Of a stretch of DNA of 64,000 nt, positions 36,398-44,471 are shown one piece after another (position 1 is the stretch's first letter; every line of letters begins with the position of its first letter). A model generated the notes under the pieces. That model did no database searches. It saw nothing but the letters and a program-made list of their open reading frames with translations, and was not told where the DNA came from. The translations under genes were made by a program, and so were the position numbers. The stretch lies in the NCBI RefSeq assembly GCF_000834635.1, contig NZ_JXQV01000012.1:248001-312000 (forward strand), written 5' to 3'. The DNA comes from Agrobacterium tumefaciens (GTDB lineage Bacteria; Pseudomonadota; Alphaproteobacteria; Rhizobiales; Rhizobiaceae).

Positions 36398-36600
36398 ATG
36401 CAAATACCCCACTCAAGCCCAAATGGAAAAACCCCATCGCAGAGTGCTAGCGCAGGTTGTGTTATTCAATTATAAATATTCGTATGTGATCTTTTGCACG
36501 TATAACGGTACTTTCTAAAGAGCTTATGGAGCTTTGCTGTTGCAGACACTCGAATTTGCGCATCGCTGATCCCATATAGGGGCAAACAGGGAGAAAACCC

Positions 36601-38064
36601 GTGATCCAGTTCGACAATTCCTATGCGCGCCTTCCAGAGCGTTTTACCGCCGCTGCCTTGCCCACACCAGTTGCAGCACCCTTGCTGCTCGTATTCAATC
36701 ACCCCTTGGCATCCGAGCTTGGGCTTGAGGTTGAGGGTGTTGATGATGCACGATTGGCAGCGATTTTTTCTGGCAATGCCGTGCCGCAGGGGGCAGAGCC
36801 GCTGGCCATGGCCTATGCGGGCCACCAGTTCGGCAATTTCGTGCCGCAGCTTGGTGACGGGCGGGCGATACTGCTGGGCGAAGTTATTGATATCAATGGC
36901 AAACGCCGAGATATTCAGCTGAAGGGCGCCGGGCCAACGAAGTTTTCACGGCGCGGCGATGGGCGTGCGGCGCTAGGGCCGGTGTTGCGGGAATATATCG
37001 TCTCTGAAGCCATGCATGCGCTCGGCATTCCCGCCACGCGCGCGCTGGCGGCGGTGGCGACGGGTGAGCGGGTGCAGCGGGAAACCGGTCTACCCGGCGG
37101 CGTTGTCACACGTGTTGCGGCAAGCCACATTCGCGTCGGCACGTTCCAGTTTTTTGCGGCAAGGGAAGACAATGAGGCCATCAAGGTGCTGGCCGATTAC
37201 GTGATCGACCGGCATTATCCGCATGTGAAGGGGGCGGAGAGGCCCTATTATGAGATGCTTCAGGCCATTGCCGAGCGTCAGCGTGCGCTGGTGTGCCGAT
37301 GGTTGATGGTGGGGTTCATCCACGGTGTGATGAACACCGACAATGTGGCGATCTCAGGCGAGACGATTGATTTCGGGCCTTGTGCCTTTATGGATGAATA
37401 TAATCCTAACAAAGTGTTTTCCTCCATCGATGCGAATGGGCGCTACGCCTATAACAGCCAGCCGGGCATTGCGCAGTGGAACATGGCGCGGCTGGCGGAA
37501 TGCCTGCTGCCGCTGCTGGATGAGGATGCCGACAAGGCGGTGGAGCTGGCCAATGGTGTGCTGGCGGAGTTTGCCACGGATTTCCCGAAACGCTGGCTTT
37601 CAGGCATGCGGGAAAAGCTGGGGCTTTCGACCGCGGATGACGCCGACGAACAACTGGTGCAGGACCTGCTGGCGCTGATGCAGCGCAACGAAGTGGATTT
37701 CACGCTGACCTTCCGGCGTCTGTGCGATGCGGCAGATGGCAGCCCGGAAGCGTTTCGCGGAATGTTTACCGATCTTGATGGAGCCGATGAATGGCTGACG
37801 CGCTGGCGGCAGCGGGCATGGCGCGAAAGCGCAACCGAGAGCGACCGCGCAAAGGCCATGCGGGCGGTCAACCCGGCGCGCATTCCCCGCAACCACCGCA
37901 TCGAGGAGCTGATTGCAGCGGCTGTGGAAGATGGTGATCTTGAGCCGTTCCACGCCATGTTGAAAGCGATCCAGCGGCCCTATGAGGAGCTGCCGGAGTT
38001 TGCGGTTTACGCGCAGGCGCCGATGGGGCATGAGCGGGTGTTTCGGACGTTTTGTGGGACGTGA
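36601..38064 (+). CDS. selO: Protein adenylyltransferase SelO (YdiU family)
   Basis: A 487-residue pseudokinase-fold enzyme. Markers are MAYAGHQFGNFVPQLGDGRA (glycine-rich region), KGAGPTKFSRRGDGRAAL, SHIRVGTFQFFA and FIHGVMNTDNVAISGETIDF. SelO transfers AMP to Ser, Thr or Tyr of redox proteins. The protein ends FRTFCGT; the C-terminal Cys stands where some relatives have selenocysteine, and TGA-TAG ends the frame. The start codon is GTG at 36601 behind AGGGAGAA. It is monocistronic and convergent with the dehydrogenase gene. Confidence 0.92.
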   Translation: MIQFDNSYARLPERFTAAALPTPVAAPLLLVFNHPLASELGLEVEGVDDARLAAIFSGNAVPQGAEPLAMAYAGHQFGNFVPQLGDGRAILLGEVIDINGKRRDIQLKGAGPTKFSRRGDGRAALGPVLREYIVSEAMHALGIPATRALAAVATGERVQRETGLPGGVVTRVAASHIRVGTFQFFAAREDNEAIKVLADYVIDRHYPHVKGAERPYYEMLQAIAERQRALVCRWLMVGFIHGVMNTDNVAISGETIDFGPCAFMDEYNPNKVFSSIDANGRYAYNSQPGIAQWNMARLAECLLPLLDEDADKAVELANGVLAEFATDFPKRWLSGMREKLGLSTADDADEQLVQDLLALMQRNEVDFTLTFRRLCDAADGSPEAFRGMFTDLDGADEWLTRWRQRAWRESATESDRAKAMRAVNPARIPRNHRIEELIAAAVEDGDLEPFHAMLKAIQRPYEELPEFAVYAQAPMGHERVFRTFCGT

Positions 38065-38078
38065 TAGTTGGGAACTGA

Positions 38079-38098
38079 GGGTGGGGTAAGCCCCACCC
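38079..38098. terminator. Hairpin between convergent selO and dehydrogenase genes
   Basis: GGGTGGGG and CCCCACCC pair around a TAAG loop in the 49-base space between the two stop codons. No T-run is present, so it is a weaker call. Confidence 0.55.
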
Positions 38099-38113
38099 AC
38101 CGTACAGATGGAA

Positions 38114-39214
38114 CTACCCCACCTTCGCCAGACCCTCACGGGTCGCATAATACTGACCGAAGCGGTTGGCAAGGAAGTCTGCCAAGCCAATATCTTCCTG
38201 TTTCACAAAGCCTTTTTGCGGCAGTTTGTCCTGCGCCAGCAGGTCGAGAACCGTGGTGATGCCTGCGGCGGTGGTGATCTGGATTGCGCTCATCATGCGG
38301 CCGGAAACGGGGCCGGAATAGACCTTGTGGGCATAGGTTTCCTGCATGAAGCGGCCGCCTTTGGTGCCGCAAACGGTGACGAAGACGATGACGACATCCT
38401 GCATGGTGGCGGGCAGGGCGTTTTCGAACAGGTCTTTCAGAACATCGCGTCGGTTGCGCAGGTTGAGGTCGTTCAGCAGCGCCTTCATGATGGCAACATG
38501 GCCGGGATAGCGGATGGTGCGGTAATTCATAGTACGCACCTTGCCTTCCAGCGTGGAGGCCAGAGTGCCGAGGCCACCTGACGTGTTGAAGGCCTCATAG
38601 GTCATGCCATCAAGCGAGAATTCCTCGCGCTCCTCAAGGGCCGGAACAGCGGTGAGGCGTCCCTCGACAATGGCTTCGCAGGGTTCGATATATTCGTTGA
38701 TGAGCCCGTCCGTGCTCCAGGTGAGGTTATAATTCAAGGCGTTGGACGGATATTGAGGAAGCGCGCCGACGCGCATGCGCACGCTATCCAGCTTATCGAA
38801 ACGGGCCGCAAGATCGGCGGCGACGATGGAGATGAAGCCGGGGGCGAGGCCGCATTGCGGGATGAGCGCGCATTCGGATGTTTCGGCCAGCTTCTTGACC
38901 TTACGGGTGGATTCCACGTCTTCGGTGAGGTCGAGATAATGGGTGCCGACGGCAACGGCGGCCTCGGCAATGCCTGCGGTGAGGTGGAAGGGTGCGGCTG
39001 ACAGGACCGCGATCTTGTCTTTCAACAGCGCCTGAAGGCCGAGGCGATCGGTAATATCGACCACTTCGGTATCGATGCGCTCATGGCCGGGAACATTGGC
39101 AAGCTGATCGACCGAGCGGTCTGCGACGGTTAACCTGTAATCGCCCGTGACGGCCAGCATCCACGCGATGGCAGAGCCGATATTGCCTGCGCCGATAATG
39201 ACGATGTGTTTCAT
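38114..39214 (-). CDS. Saccharopine dehydrogenase-family protein (lysine/saccharopine dehydrogenase type)
   Basis: A 366-residue NAD(P)-dependent oxidoreductase. The Rossmann start is MKHIVIIGAGNIGSAIAWML. Further family blocks are LSAAPFHLTAGIAEAAVAVG, THYLDLTEDV, ALIPQCGLAPGFISIVA and TMNYRTIRYPGH. Members oxidise lysine (lysine 6-dehydrogenase) or saccharopine. The divergent Lrp/AsnC gene, 121 bases away, fits control by an amino acid and supports lysine catabolism, but the exact substrate is not proved. Confidence 0.8.
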   Translation of the reverse strand: MKHIVIIGAGNIGSAIAWMLAVTGDYRLTVADRSVDQLANVPGHERIDTEVVDITDRLGLQALLKDKIAVLSAAPFHLTAGIAEAAVAVGTHYLDLTEDVESTRKVKKLAETSECALIPQCGLAPGFISIVAADLAARFDKLDSVRMRVGALPQYPSNALNYNLTWSTDGLINEYIEPCEAIVEGRLTAVPALEEREEFSLDGMTYEAFNTSGGLGTLASTLEGKVRTMNYRTIRYPGHVAIMKALLNDLNLRNRRDVLKDLFENALPATMQDVVIVFVTVCGTKGGRFMQETYAHKVYSGPVSGRMMSAIQITTAAGITTVLDLLAQDKLPQKGFVKQEDIGLADFLANRFGQYYATREGLAKVG

Positions 39215-39335
39215 GATGTCCCCTCAGACTGAAATATTGAGGTAACAGGATGCCGCTTTTTGTGAAGGATTCGTAGCTTCACTTGGTACGAAACTCCTGC
39301 CATATTTGGGCATATCGCCAAAAGGAATATGCACA

Positions 39336-39767
39336 ATGCCGATAACTGACAAGGACCGGGCGCTGCTGTCCCTACTATCGGACAATGCGCGGATGCCGGT
39401 GGCGGAACTGGCGCGCAAGCTGGGCCTTTCCCGAACGACGGTGCAGGCGCGCATAGAGCGGCTGGAAGCTGACGGCGTGATTGCGGGCTACGGCATCAAG
39501 CTTTCCGAAAGCTACCTTTCCGGGCTGGTGCGGGCGCATGTGCTGATTACCATCGCCCCCAAGGCCTTAGCAGGTGTGACGGCGGCGCTGGCGGCCATCA
39601 AGGAGGTGACGACGCTGCATTCGGTGAGCGGCACCTTTGACCTCATCGCCATCCTCGCCGCCCCCTCAATCGCAGATCTCGACCGGCTTCTCGACCATAT
39701 CGGCGCGCTTGATGGCGTGGAGCGGACGCTGTCTTCGGTGATTCTCTCGACGCGCATTTCGCGGTGA
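39336..39767 (+). CDS. Lrp/AsnC family transcriptional regulator
   Basis: A 143-residue regulator. The N-terminal HTH reads DKDRALLSLLSDNARMPVAE, then LARKLGLSRTTVQARIERLE. The C-terminal RAM/AsnC ligand domain ends in VERTLSSVILSTRISR. It is divergent from the saccharopine dehydrogenase-like gene and probably senses lysine or a breakdown product to control it. The ATG at 39336 was chosen over one ten codons upstream. The toxin remnant follows six bases after its stop. Confidence 0.88.
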   Translation: MPITDKDRALLSLLSDNARMPVAELARKLGLSRTTVQARIERLEADGVIAGYGIKLSESYLSGLVRAHVLITIAPKALAGVTAALAAIKEVTTLHSVSGTFDLIAILAAPSIADLDRLLDHIGALDGVERTLSSVILSTRISR

Positions 39768-39773
39768 GATGGG

Positions 39774-39988
39774 CTATTCTTCGTAGTCGAAATCGTCATC
39801 TATCGTGAGGGATGGCGGTTTCTGCTGACCATGCCGAACTGTGAGAATCACGATTTCATGGCGGCGAACTTCGTAATCCACGAGATAGACGCCCATGACG
39901 AAACGGCGGATGCCAGCCAAGGGAAGGTCTTCGGCCTCGTGGCCGATTTGATGTAGTCCCTCGCTAATGGAGAAACGACCAGTTTCAC
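39774..39988 (-). pseudogene. ParE-type toxin, internally deleted and frameshifted
   Basis: A GTG at 39988 overlaps the antitoxin stop (GTGA) and starts VKLVVSPLARDYI, a normal ParE N-terminus. That frame stops after 47 codons. The conserved C-terminal part, IGHEAEDLPLAGIRRFVMG, YLVDYEV and ILTVRHGQQKPPSL, lies in another frame without its own start. The whole span is 215 bases, against roughly 95-100 codons for an intact toxin, so about 25-30 internal codons were lost with a shift of frame. The toxin is therefore inactive as read here. A sequencing error alone would not explain the missing length. Confidence 0.75.
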
Positions 39989-40248
39989 GCGGCAGCGCCT
40001 TTCACGATGTGATCGACCTCGTCAATCAGATCATCAAGATCAACAGCTTCGCCTCTATCGACCTGCTGGCGAGCCTGGGCGAGGGTTAGGATATCTCGGC
40101 CCTCAGTAGCAAGATATGATTTCAAGGCGCGTACGAAAACCCAGCTACGCGTTCTATCACAGGCGGCGGCGATCTCTTCGATCTCCGCCAGTACGTCTTT
40201 CGGGAGACGCATGGTGATGGGGTTGGATAGATTTCTTTGATCTTCCAT
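39985..40248 (-). CDS. Ribbon-helix-helix (CopG/ParD-type) antitoxin
   Basis: An 87-residue protein. The ribbon-helix-helix is NPITMRLPKDVLAEIEEIAA, then RTRSWVFVRALKSYL. The acidic C-terminus (GEAVDLDDLIDEVDHI) would wrap the toxin. The ATG at 40248 follows CGAGGAAAA, better than the longer frame. It is in front of a ParE-type toxin remnant with a GTGA overlap. A promoter with a palindromic operator lies just upstream, as in self-regulated pairs. With the toxin broken it is an orphan antitoxin and may protect against related toxins. Confidence 0.85.
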   Translation of the reverse strand: MEDQRNLSNPITMRLPKDVLAEIEEIAAACDRTRSWVFVRALKSYLATEGRDILTLAQARQQVDRGEAVDLDDLIDEVDHIVKGAAA

Positions 40249-40262
40249 CGAATTTTCCTCGA

Positions 40263-40302
40263 TTTGTAATACAAAGATAGGGCGGTTTTCCACTTTCGTC
40301 AA
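40263..40302 (-). promoter_or_regulatory. Promoter and palindromic operator of the antitoxin gene
   Basis: On the minus strand TTGACG (40302-40297) and TATCTT (40279-40274) are 17 bases apart. A palindrome, TTTGTA-N-TACAAA (40263-40275), overlaps the -10 edge and probable start point. This is where a ribbon-helix-helix dimer would bind to repress its own operon. Confidence 0.65.
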
Positions 40303-40318
40303 AGGATTTGTCGCCACC

Positions 40319-41980
40319 TCACGCCGGGTCCGTGCTGCCGCGTCTGGCCTTGAAGAACATCTTCAGGCGCTGGGTGGATTCGGGTGTCCAGTCCTCTGGT
40401 TGGGTGACTTCCAGCCAGGCGTCGATGTAATGTTCCGGGGCGTAGACGTGGCCGTAGCCGATGGGGGCGGTGGTGGCGGCGGCGACGTCGACGAGGAGTT
40501 GCAGGCCAGTGACGACTGGGAACCAGCGGAAGGATGATGAGATATCACGCCCGCGCGGCTGGGCCATCCATTGCGGGCGGCGGTAGAAGGCCGAGGTTTC
40601 GAAGAAGGTTATGGGGTCGCTGGCATATTGCAGATAGACGATGCGCATCGGCCCCCATTTCGCATCCGGCATGTGGGCGCTGCTATATTGATCGGCAAAG
40701 CGGATGACCGAGGAATCGCGGAATTTGGGCAGCCAGTAGGGAGTGCCAGCAACGCGGCCTGATGTGGCCATGCGCCATGTGGGGCTGGAAAAGGGCGGAC
40801 CGCTCCACAGCGCGCCTTGGAAGGGATCTGCCAGAACATCGTAGAGATCGGATGATTTCTGGCTGTTGAGAGCGCCGAGGCTGAGGCCGTGCAGATAGAG
40901 CTTGGGTCGGCTGTCGCTCGGCAGCGTCGTCCAGTAGCCATAGATGGCCTCAAACGATGCGCGGGCGGTTTCCACGCCATAATCCGGCTCTGTCAGAAGG
41001 GCGATCCAGCTGGAGAGATAGGAATATTGCACGGCAACGGTGGCCACATTGCCATTGTGCAAATATTCAAGCGTATCAATGGCTTCCGGGTCTATCCAGC
41101 CGGTGCCGGTGGGGGCTACGATAACGAGCGTTTCCCGCGAGAAACCGCCGGTTCGCTTCAATTCCTCGAGCGCCAAGGCTGCGCGCTCCGCAGGGGTGGC
41201 ACCGGCATTCAGCCCGGCATAGACGCGGATCGGCTCCATGGCGGGGCGACCGGTGAAGGCGGAGATGTCAGTGCTTTGCGGGCCGGTGGCCACGAATTCG
41301 CGACCGCGACGACCAAGCGATTCCCACGTCATGAGAGATGCGGCGCTTCCGGTTTTCAAGGGGTTTGAAGGGCGCGGCACATCCGGCTCGATCAGGCTAT
41401 CCACCTGTTTGAGCGAGCTATCGGCAAAGCGCAGGCCGATATCCACGATGAGCCCGTTGAGGAGAAAGAAGGCGAGGATGGCGGCGGCGGCGATGCCCAC
41501 GACATTGGCAAGGCGGTGCGGCAGAAACCGGCGGCTTCGCTGGGAAAACATGCGCCTGATGATTTGAAACAGGCGACCGAAGCCGAGCAGAAGTGCTGCG
41601 ATGATGACTGCGATGGCACCCGTTCTGAAGCGGTGGGCGCTATCCAGCGGCTCCAGCTCCATCAACACGCGGATAGAATTTTGCCATGTGGCTGATTGCC
41701 AGAGGAAGCCCACAGCAGCAACGATTGCGGCCAGCGATACGACGAAAAGCACGCCGCGCTTATCATGCCGCGACGGTTGCGGCAGGCCGAGATAGATCGC
41801 GACATCTTTCAGCAGGATGCCGATGAGATAACCGATTCCGAAGGAGAAGCCGCTGAGGACACCCTGCATGACATAGGTGCGCGGAAGCAGCGATGGCGTG
41901 AGCGACACGCACAGCAACACGGTGCCGAAAACGATGCCCGTGCTCGAAAGGGGCATGCCCAGATGCCTGATCCATCTCAA
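40319..41980 (-). CDS. Alpha/beta-hydrolase family membrane protein (Abhydrolase_9 type)
   Basis: About 553 residues. Four or five hydrophobic segments occupy the first 190 residues (VFGTVLLCVSLTPSLLPRTY, GFSFGIGYLIGILLKDVAIY and others). A soluble catalytic domain follows, with ETLVIVAPTGTGWIDPEAID and the nucleophile elbow LHGLSLGALNS. WSGPPFSSPTWRMAT and YGHVYAPEHYIDAW are typical of this family. The substrate is unknown. The start is uncertain: I use the TTG at 41980 behind AAGGA; ATG at 41956 is an alternative, and a longer frame reaches 42133. Confidence 0.72.
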   Translation of the reverse strand: MRWIRHLGMPLSSTGIVFGTVLLCVSLTPSLLPRTYVMQGVLSGFSFGIGYLIGILLKDVAIYLGLPQPSRHDKRGVLFVVSLAAIVAAVGFLWQSATWQNSIRVLMELEPLDSAHRFRTGAIAVIIAALLLGFGRLFQIIRRMFSQRSRRFLPHRLANVVGIAAAAILAFFLLNGLIVDIGLRFADSSLKQVDSLIEPDVPRPSNPLKTGSAASLMTWESLGRRGREFVATGPQSTDISAFTGRPAMEPIRVYAGLNAGATPAERAALALEELKRTGGFSRETLVIVAPTGTGWIDPEAIDTLEYLHNGNVATVAVQYSYLSSWIALLTEPDYGVETARASFEAIYGYWTTLPSDSRPKLYLHGLSLGALNSQKSSDLYDVLADPFQGALWSGPPFSSPTWRMATSGRVAGTPYWLPKFRDSSVIRFADQYSSAHMPDAKWGPMRIVYLQYASDPITFFETSAFYRRPQWMAQPRGRDISSSFRWFPVVTGLQLLVDVAAATTAPIGYGHVYAPEHYIDAWLEVTQPEDWTPESTQRLKMFFKARRGSTDPA

Positions 41981-42060
41981 AATTCTGCGTCCTTCCACTT
42001 GTTGAGCTGATTGTAATATGGCCCCGCAGTGGGTGGAAGAATTAAATTTGAAAATAATAG

Positions 42061-42100
42061 GAAAATAATCCTTGACGGCGTGACGGTCGTTTGGTAGGTT
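42061..42100 (+). promoter_or_regulatory. Promoter and shared 15-base motif of the gene transfer agent cluster
   Basis: GAAAATAATCCTTGA (42061-42075) is identical to 11616-11630 before the GafY-like gene. A tandem GAAAATAAT copy sits at 42050-42058, 11 bases earlier. The 3' end of the motif supplies a -35 TTGACG (42072-42077), and 17 bases later TAGGTT (42095-42100) can act as -10. The element lies 126 bases before the first GTA gene and is the best candidate for activator-dependent transcription of the whole late operon. Confidence 0.6.
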
Positions 42101-42201
42101 TATGGCACAGTCGGAAAAGTGCGGATGAGCCACAGTGTTGGCTCCCGATCTATTCTATTTCGGCTTTGTGTCGCTCCTTTCACAGACGACAAGGGCAACC
42201 C

Positions 42202-42735
42202 ATGACAATGACAGATGATTGCGACCTCTCGCTTTATGGCGAGTGGCCGATGACGTGTGTTTATGGTGCTGACGCCGTGGCACTGGAAACGAAATCTGTT
42301 GCTATCGATGCGGCAGCTTCCACGACAGACGGCACCATTGACGGGCCGGATGAGGTGTGGAGGCTGCTGAATGAGATGACGCAGGAGATGCGGGAGCAGT
42401 TCCGGTTCTTTCGCGAGTTGCGCGAAGGGGCGGGGACGGCACTTGAGGGTGTTGCCGACGATGCGGCGGGCAAGCTGGCGCGGGCCGATGTGAAGGCCGC
42501 GACCGATGCGATTTCGCTGATCGTTCGCACGCTGGAAAAGATCGACACGCTGCAACGGCAACTGGCCCGCGACCGGGAAACGGTGGCTGAGAGCGAGGCG
42601 GATAATCAGGATTATGAAGAGGCTGTGGCCTTCTTCCAGAGGCGGATCGATGAGCTCGTCGAGCAAAAAATGCGGGCAAGGCTTGTCGCTGCCGGTCTTT
42701 CGCCGGACGAAAAGCCGCATGAAGGCGGAAAATGA
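42202..42735 (+). CDS. GTA gp1-like small terminase candidate
   Basis: A 177-residue protein. It starts MTMTDDCDLSLYGEWPMTCV and has mostly helical, charged sequence. Helices at about 50-70 (PDEVWRLLNEMTQEMREQFR) and 85-120 (ADVKAATDAISLIVRTLEKI) are followed by a coiled stretch. By position it is the first gene of the cluster, where R. capsulatus g1 encodes the small terminase. The ATG at 42202 follows AAGGG. It overlaps the large terminase gene by 17 bases. Assignment is mostly positional. Confidence 0.65.
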   Translation: MTMTDDCDLSLYGEWPMTCVYGADAVALETKSVAIDAAASTTDGTIDGPDEVWRLLNEMTQEMREQFRFFRELREGAGTALEGVADDAAGKLARADVKAATDAISLIVRTLEKIDTLQRQLARDRETVAESEADNQDYEEAVAFFQRRIDELVEQKMRARLVAAGLSPDEKPHEGGK

Positions 42736-44065
42736 CGCGGCGCGGTCCAGCCGTATCGCCCTTGATGAGGGTGATGGGACTGGCCGCAGCGAGGGCATGC
42801 GACACCGGATGGAAATGCTTCTGGCACTCAGACATCAAAAGCACGTCACACGCTTCAACCGCGACTGGCGGTTTGTGGGCAATGATGCGCAGCAACCGCC
42901 GCCGGGCGACTGGCGCAACTGGCTGCTGATTGGCGGGCGTGGTTCCGGCAAGACGCGGGCCGGGGCCGAATGGGTGCATCGGATTGCGTCCAGCGGAGAT
43001 CGTTCCGACCTGCGTATTGCGCTGGTGGCGGAAACGCTGGGGGACGCCCGCGAGGTGATGATCGACGGCATTTCCGGCATATGCCGGATTGCCAGGCGGA
43101 AACGACCGGATTTCGAGGCAACGCGCCGCAGGCTGGTTTGGCCGAACGGGGCGATGGCGCAGATCTTTTCCTCCGAAGACCCGGAAAGCCTGCGTGGACC
43201 GCAGTTTCACTTTGCCTGGGCCGATGAGCTGGCGAAGTGGCGATACGCGCAGGAAACCTGGGACATGCTGCAATTTGGCCTGCGCCTTGGCGAATACCCG
43301 CAGCAACTGATTACGACGACGCCAAGGCCGATACCGCTTTTGAAGACGCTGATGGCGGACCCGGCAAGCCGTGTTGTGCGAATGCGCACCCACGACAATG
43401 CCGACAACCTGTCTCCCGGCTTCATCGAGGCCATGGTGAAACGCTATGGCGGCACGCGGCTGGGGCGGCAGGAGCTGGATGGCGAGCTGATTGCGCAGCG
43501 CGACGATGCGCTGTGGAAACGGGCCGATATCGAGGCGATTTTCGATGAAAAGCCTGACGCTCTCATGCGCATCGTGGTGGCGGTGGACCCGCCTGCGGGA
43601 AGCGGCGAGGGGTCCTGCTGCGGCATTGTGGTGGCGGGCATGGGCATTGAGGGGCGGCTGTGGGTGCTGGCGGATTGCTCCGTTGAGGGCGCGACGCCTG
43701 CCGGTTGGGCCAAGGCCGTGGTGGCCGCACATCACCGCCATGAGGCCGACCGCGTGGTGGCAGAGGTGAACCAGGGCGGCGAGATGGTGAGCGCCATGCT
43801 GAAAAGCATCGACACCACTCTGCCAGTGACGATGGTGCGGGCAAGCCGGGGGAAGTTTACCCGGGCAGAGCCGATTGCCGCACTCTACGAGCAGGGGCGG
43901 GTGCGCCATGCGGGGCGGTTTGACAAGCTGGAGGACCAGATGACGGATTTCGGGCCGGGCGGACTATCATCGGGGCGCTCTCCAGACCGGCTGGATGCGC
44001 TGGTCTGGGCGCTGACGGCGCTGGCGATGGAAACCATGGCCGAGCCGAGGGTGCGGGGAATGTGA
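42719..44065 (+). CDS. GTA gp2 large terminase (packaging ATPase/nuclease)
   Basis: A 448-residue large terminase. The Walker A loop is GGRGSGKT (72-79), preceded by GDWRNWLLI. Walker B is HFAWADELAKW (Asp170, Glu171). A coupling region with TTTPRPIPLLKTLM follows, and then an RNase H-like nuclease domain (VAVDPPAGSGEGSCCGIVVA, VAEVNQGGEMV, SPDRLDALVWALTAL). It packages DNA into the GTA head by headful cutting. The ATG at 42719 has only a weak ribosome site and is translated from within gp1; ATG at 42797 is an alternative. Confidence 0.92.
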   Translation: MKAENDAARSSRIALDEGDGTGRSEGMRHRMEMLLALRHQKHVTRFNRDWRFVGNDAQQPPPGDWRNWLLIGGRGSGKTRAGAEWVHRIASSGDRSDLRIALVAETLGDAREVMIDGISGICRIARRKRPDFEATRRRLVWPNGAMAQIFSSEDPESLRGPQFHFAWADELAKWRYAQETWDMLQFGLRLGEYPQQLITTTPRPIPLLKTLMADPASRVVRMRTHDNADNLSPGFIEAMVKRYGGTRLGRQELDGELIAQRDDALWKRADIEAIFDEKPDALMRIVVAVDPPAGSGEGSCCGIVVAGMGIEGRLWVLADCSVEGATPAGWAKAVVAAHHRHEADRVVAEVNQGGEMVSAMLKSIDTTLPVTMVRASRGKFTRAEPIAALYEQGRVRHAGRFDKLEDQMTDFGPGGLSSGRSPDRLDALVWALTALAMETMAEPRVRGM

Positions 44066-44126
44066 AAAAGAAATGGGAGCCAATTTGGCTTGGCTCATTA
44101 AACTGCCTAATGCAGGCATGTTTCAA

Positions 44127-44149
44127 AGAGGGGCACGCCGCGCCCCTCT
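44127..44149. terminator. Hairpin between the large terminase and a small antisense gene
   Basis: AGAGGGGC and GCCCCTCT form a perfect 8-base stem around a 7-base loop. It lies between convergent stops (44065 plus, 44156 minus). The short T-run on the minus side suggests it mainly serves the small gene. Confidence 0.6.
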
Positions 44150-44155
44150 GCCAAC

Positions 44156-44263
44156 TTACTTCTTTGGTGCCTGCGAAGGTTTGGTCTGCGCGGAGACTTC
44201 GCGCATCTGACGCCATTCGTTTTCAAGACGGTCGTAGGTGGTCTGGGAGATCGTCGATGTCAT
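44156..44263 (-). CDS. 35-residue protein encoded against the GTA cluster
   Basis: A short minus-strand frame, MTSTISQTTYDRLENEWRQM, ending SQAPKK. GAGGAGAAATGCC before the ATG is a strong ribosome site. The protein is soluble, with one charged helix and a Pro/Lys tail. It is the only gene on the minus strand inside the GTA cluster and is divergent from the lysozyme gene, sharing the AT-rich region with three repeats. A small regulator is possible but unproved. Confidence 0.5.
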   Translation of the reverse strand: MTSTISQTTYDRLENEWRQMREVSAQTKPSQAPKK

Positions 44264-44357
44264 GGCATTTCTCCTCGCGGGTTTGGCGCGTTTATCGCGC
44301 AGTCTGAAACAGAGTAGGCGGCCAGTTGTTCCCCAATTCAAGGTAAATTTTTCCCTT

Positions 44358-44406
44358 AAATCGGTTCGTAACAAATAAAATCGATTAGCAGATTTTTAAA
44401 TCGATT
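44358..44406. repeat. Three AAATCG(G/A)TT repeats at exact 20-base spacing
   Basis: AAATCGGTT at 44358-44366, AAATCGATT at 44378-44386 and AAATCGATT at 44398-44406 start exactly 20 bases apart, about two turns of the helix. The last copy is the core of a palindrome, TAAATCGATTTA. A further imperfect dyad, ATTAAAACC-TGT-GGTTTAAAT, lies at 44427-44447. The array sits in the AT-rich gap between the small minus gene and the lysozyme gene and looks like a cooperative operator. Confidence 0.65.
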
Positions 44407-44471
44407 TAGGGTGTGTGAATTAATCTATTAAAACCTGTGGTTTAAATTGCGCAAATGTTAGAAAGGTGTTG

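Noticed and set aside
38041-38067. Selenocysteine at the SelO C-terminus
   Set aside because: The protein ends in FCGT followed by TGA and TAG in frame. The conserved position is Cys and no SECIS-like stem was evident.
42302-43909. 535-codon minus-strand frame across both terminase genes
   Set aside because: Low-complexity Arg/Pro/His-rich antisense translation of two well-supported genes.
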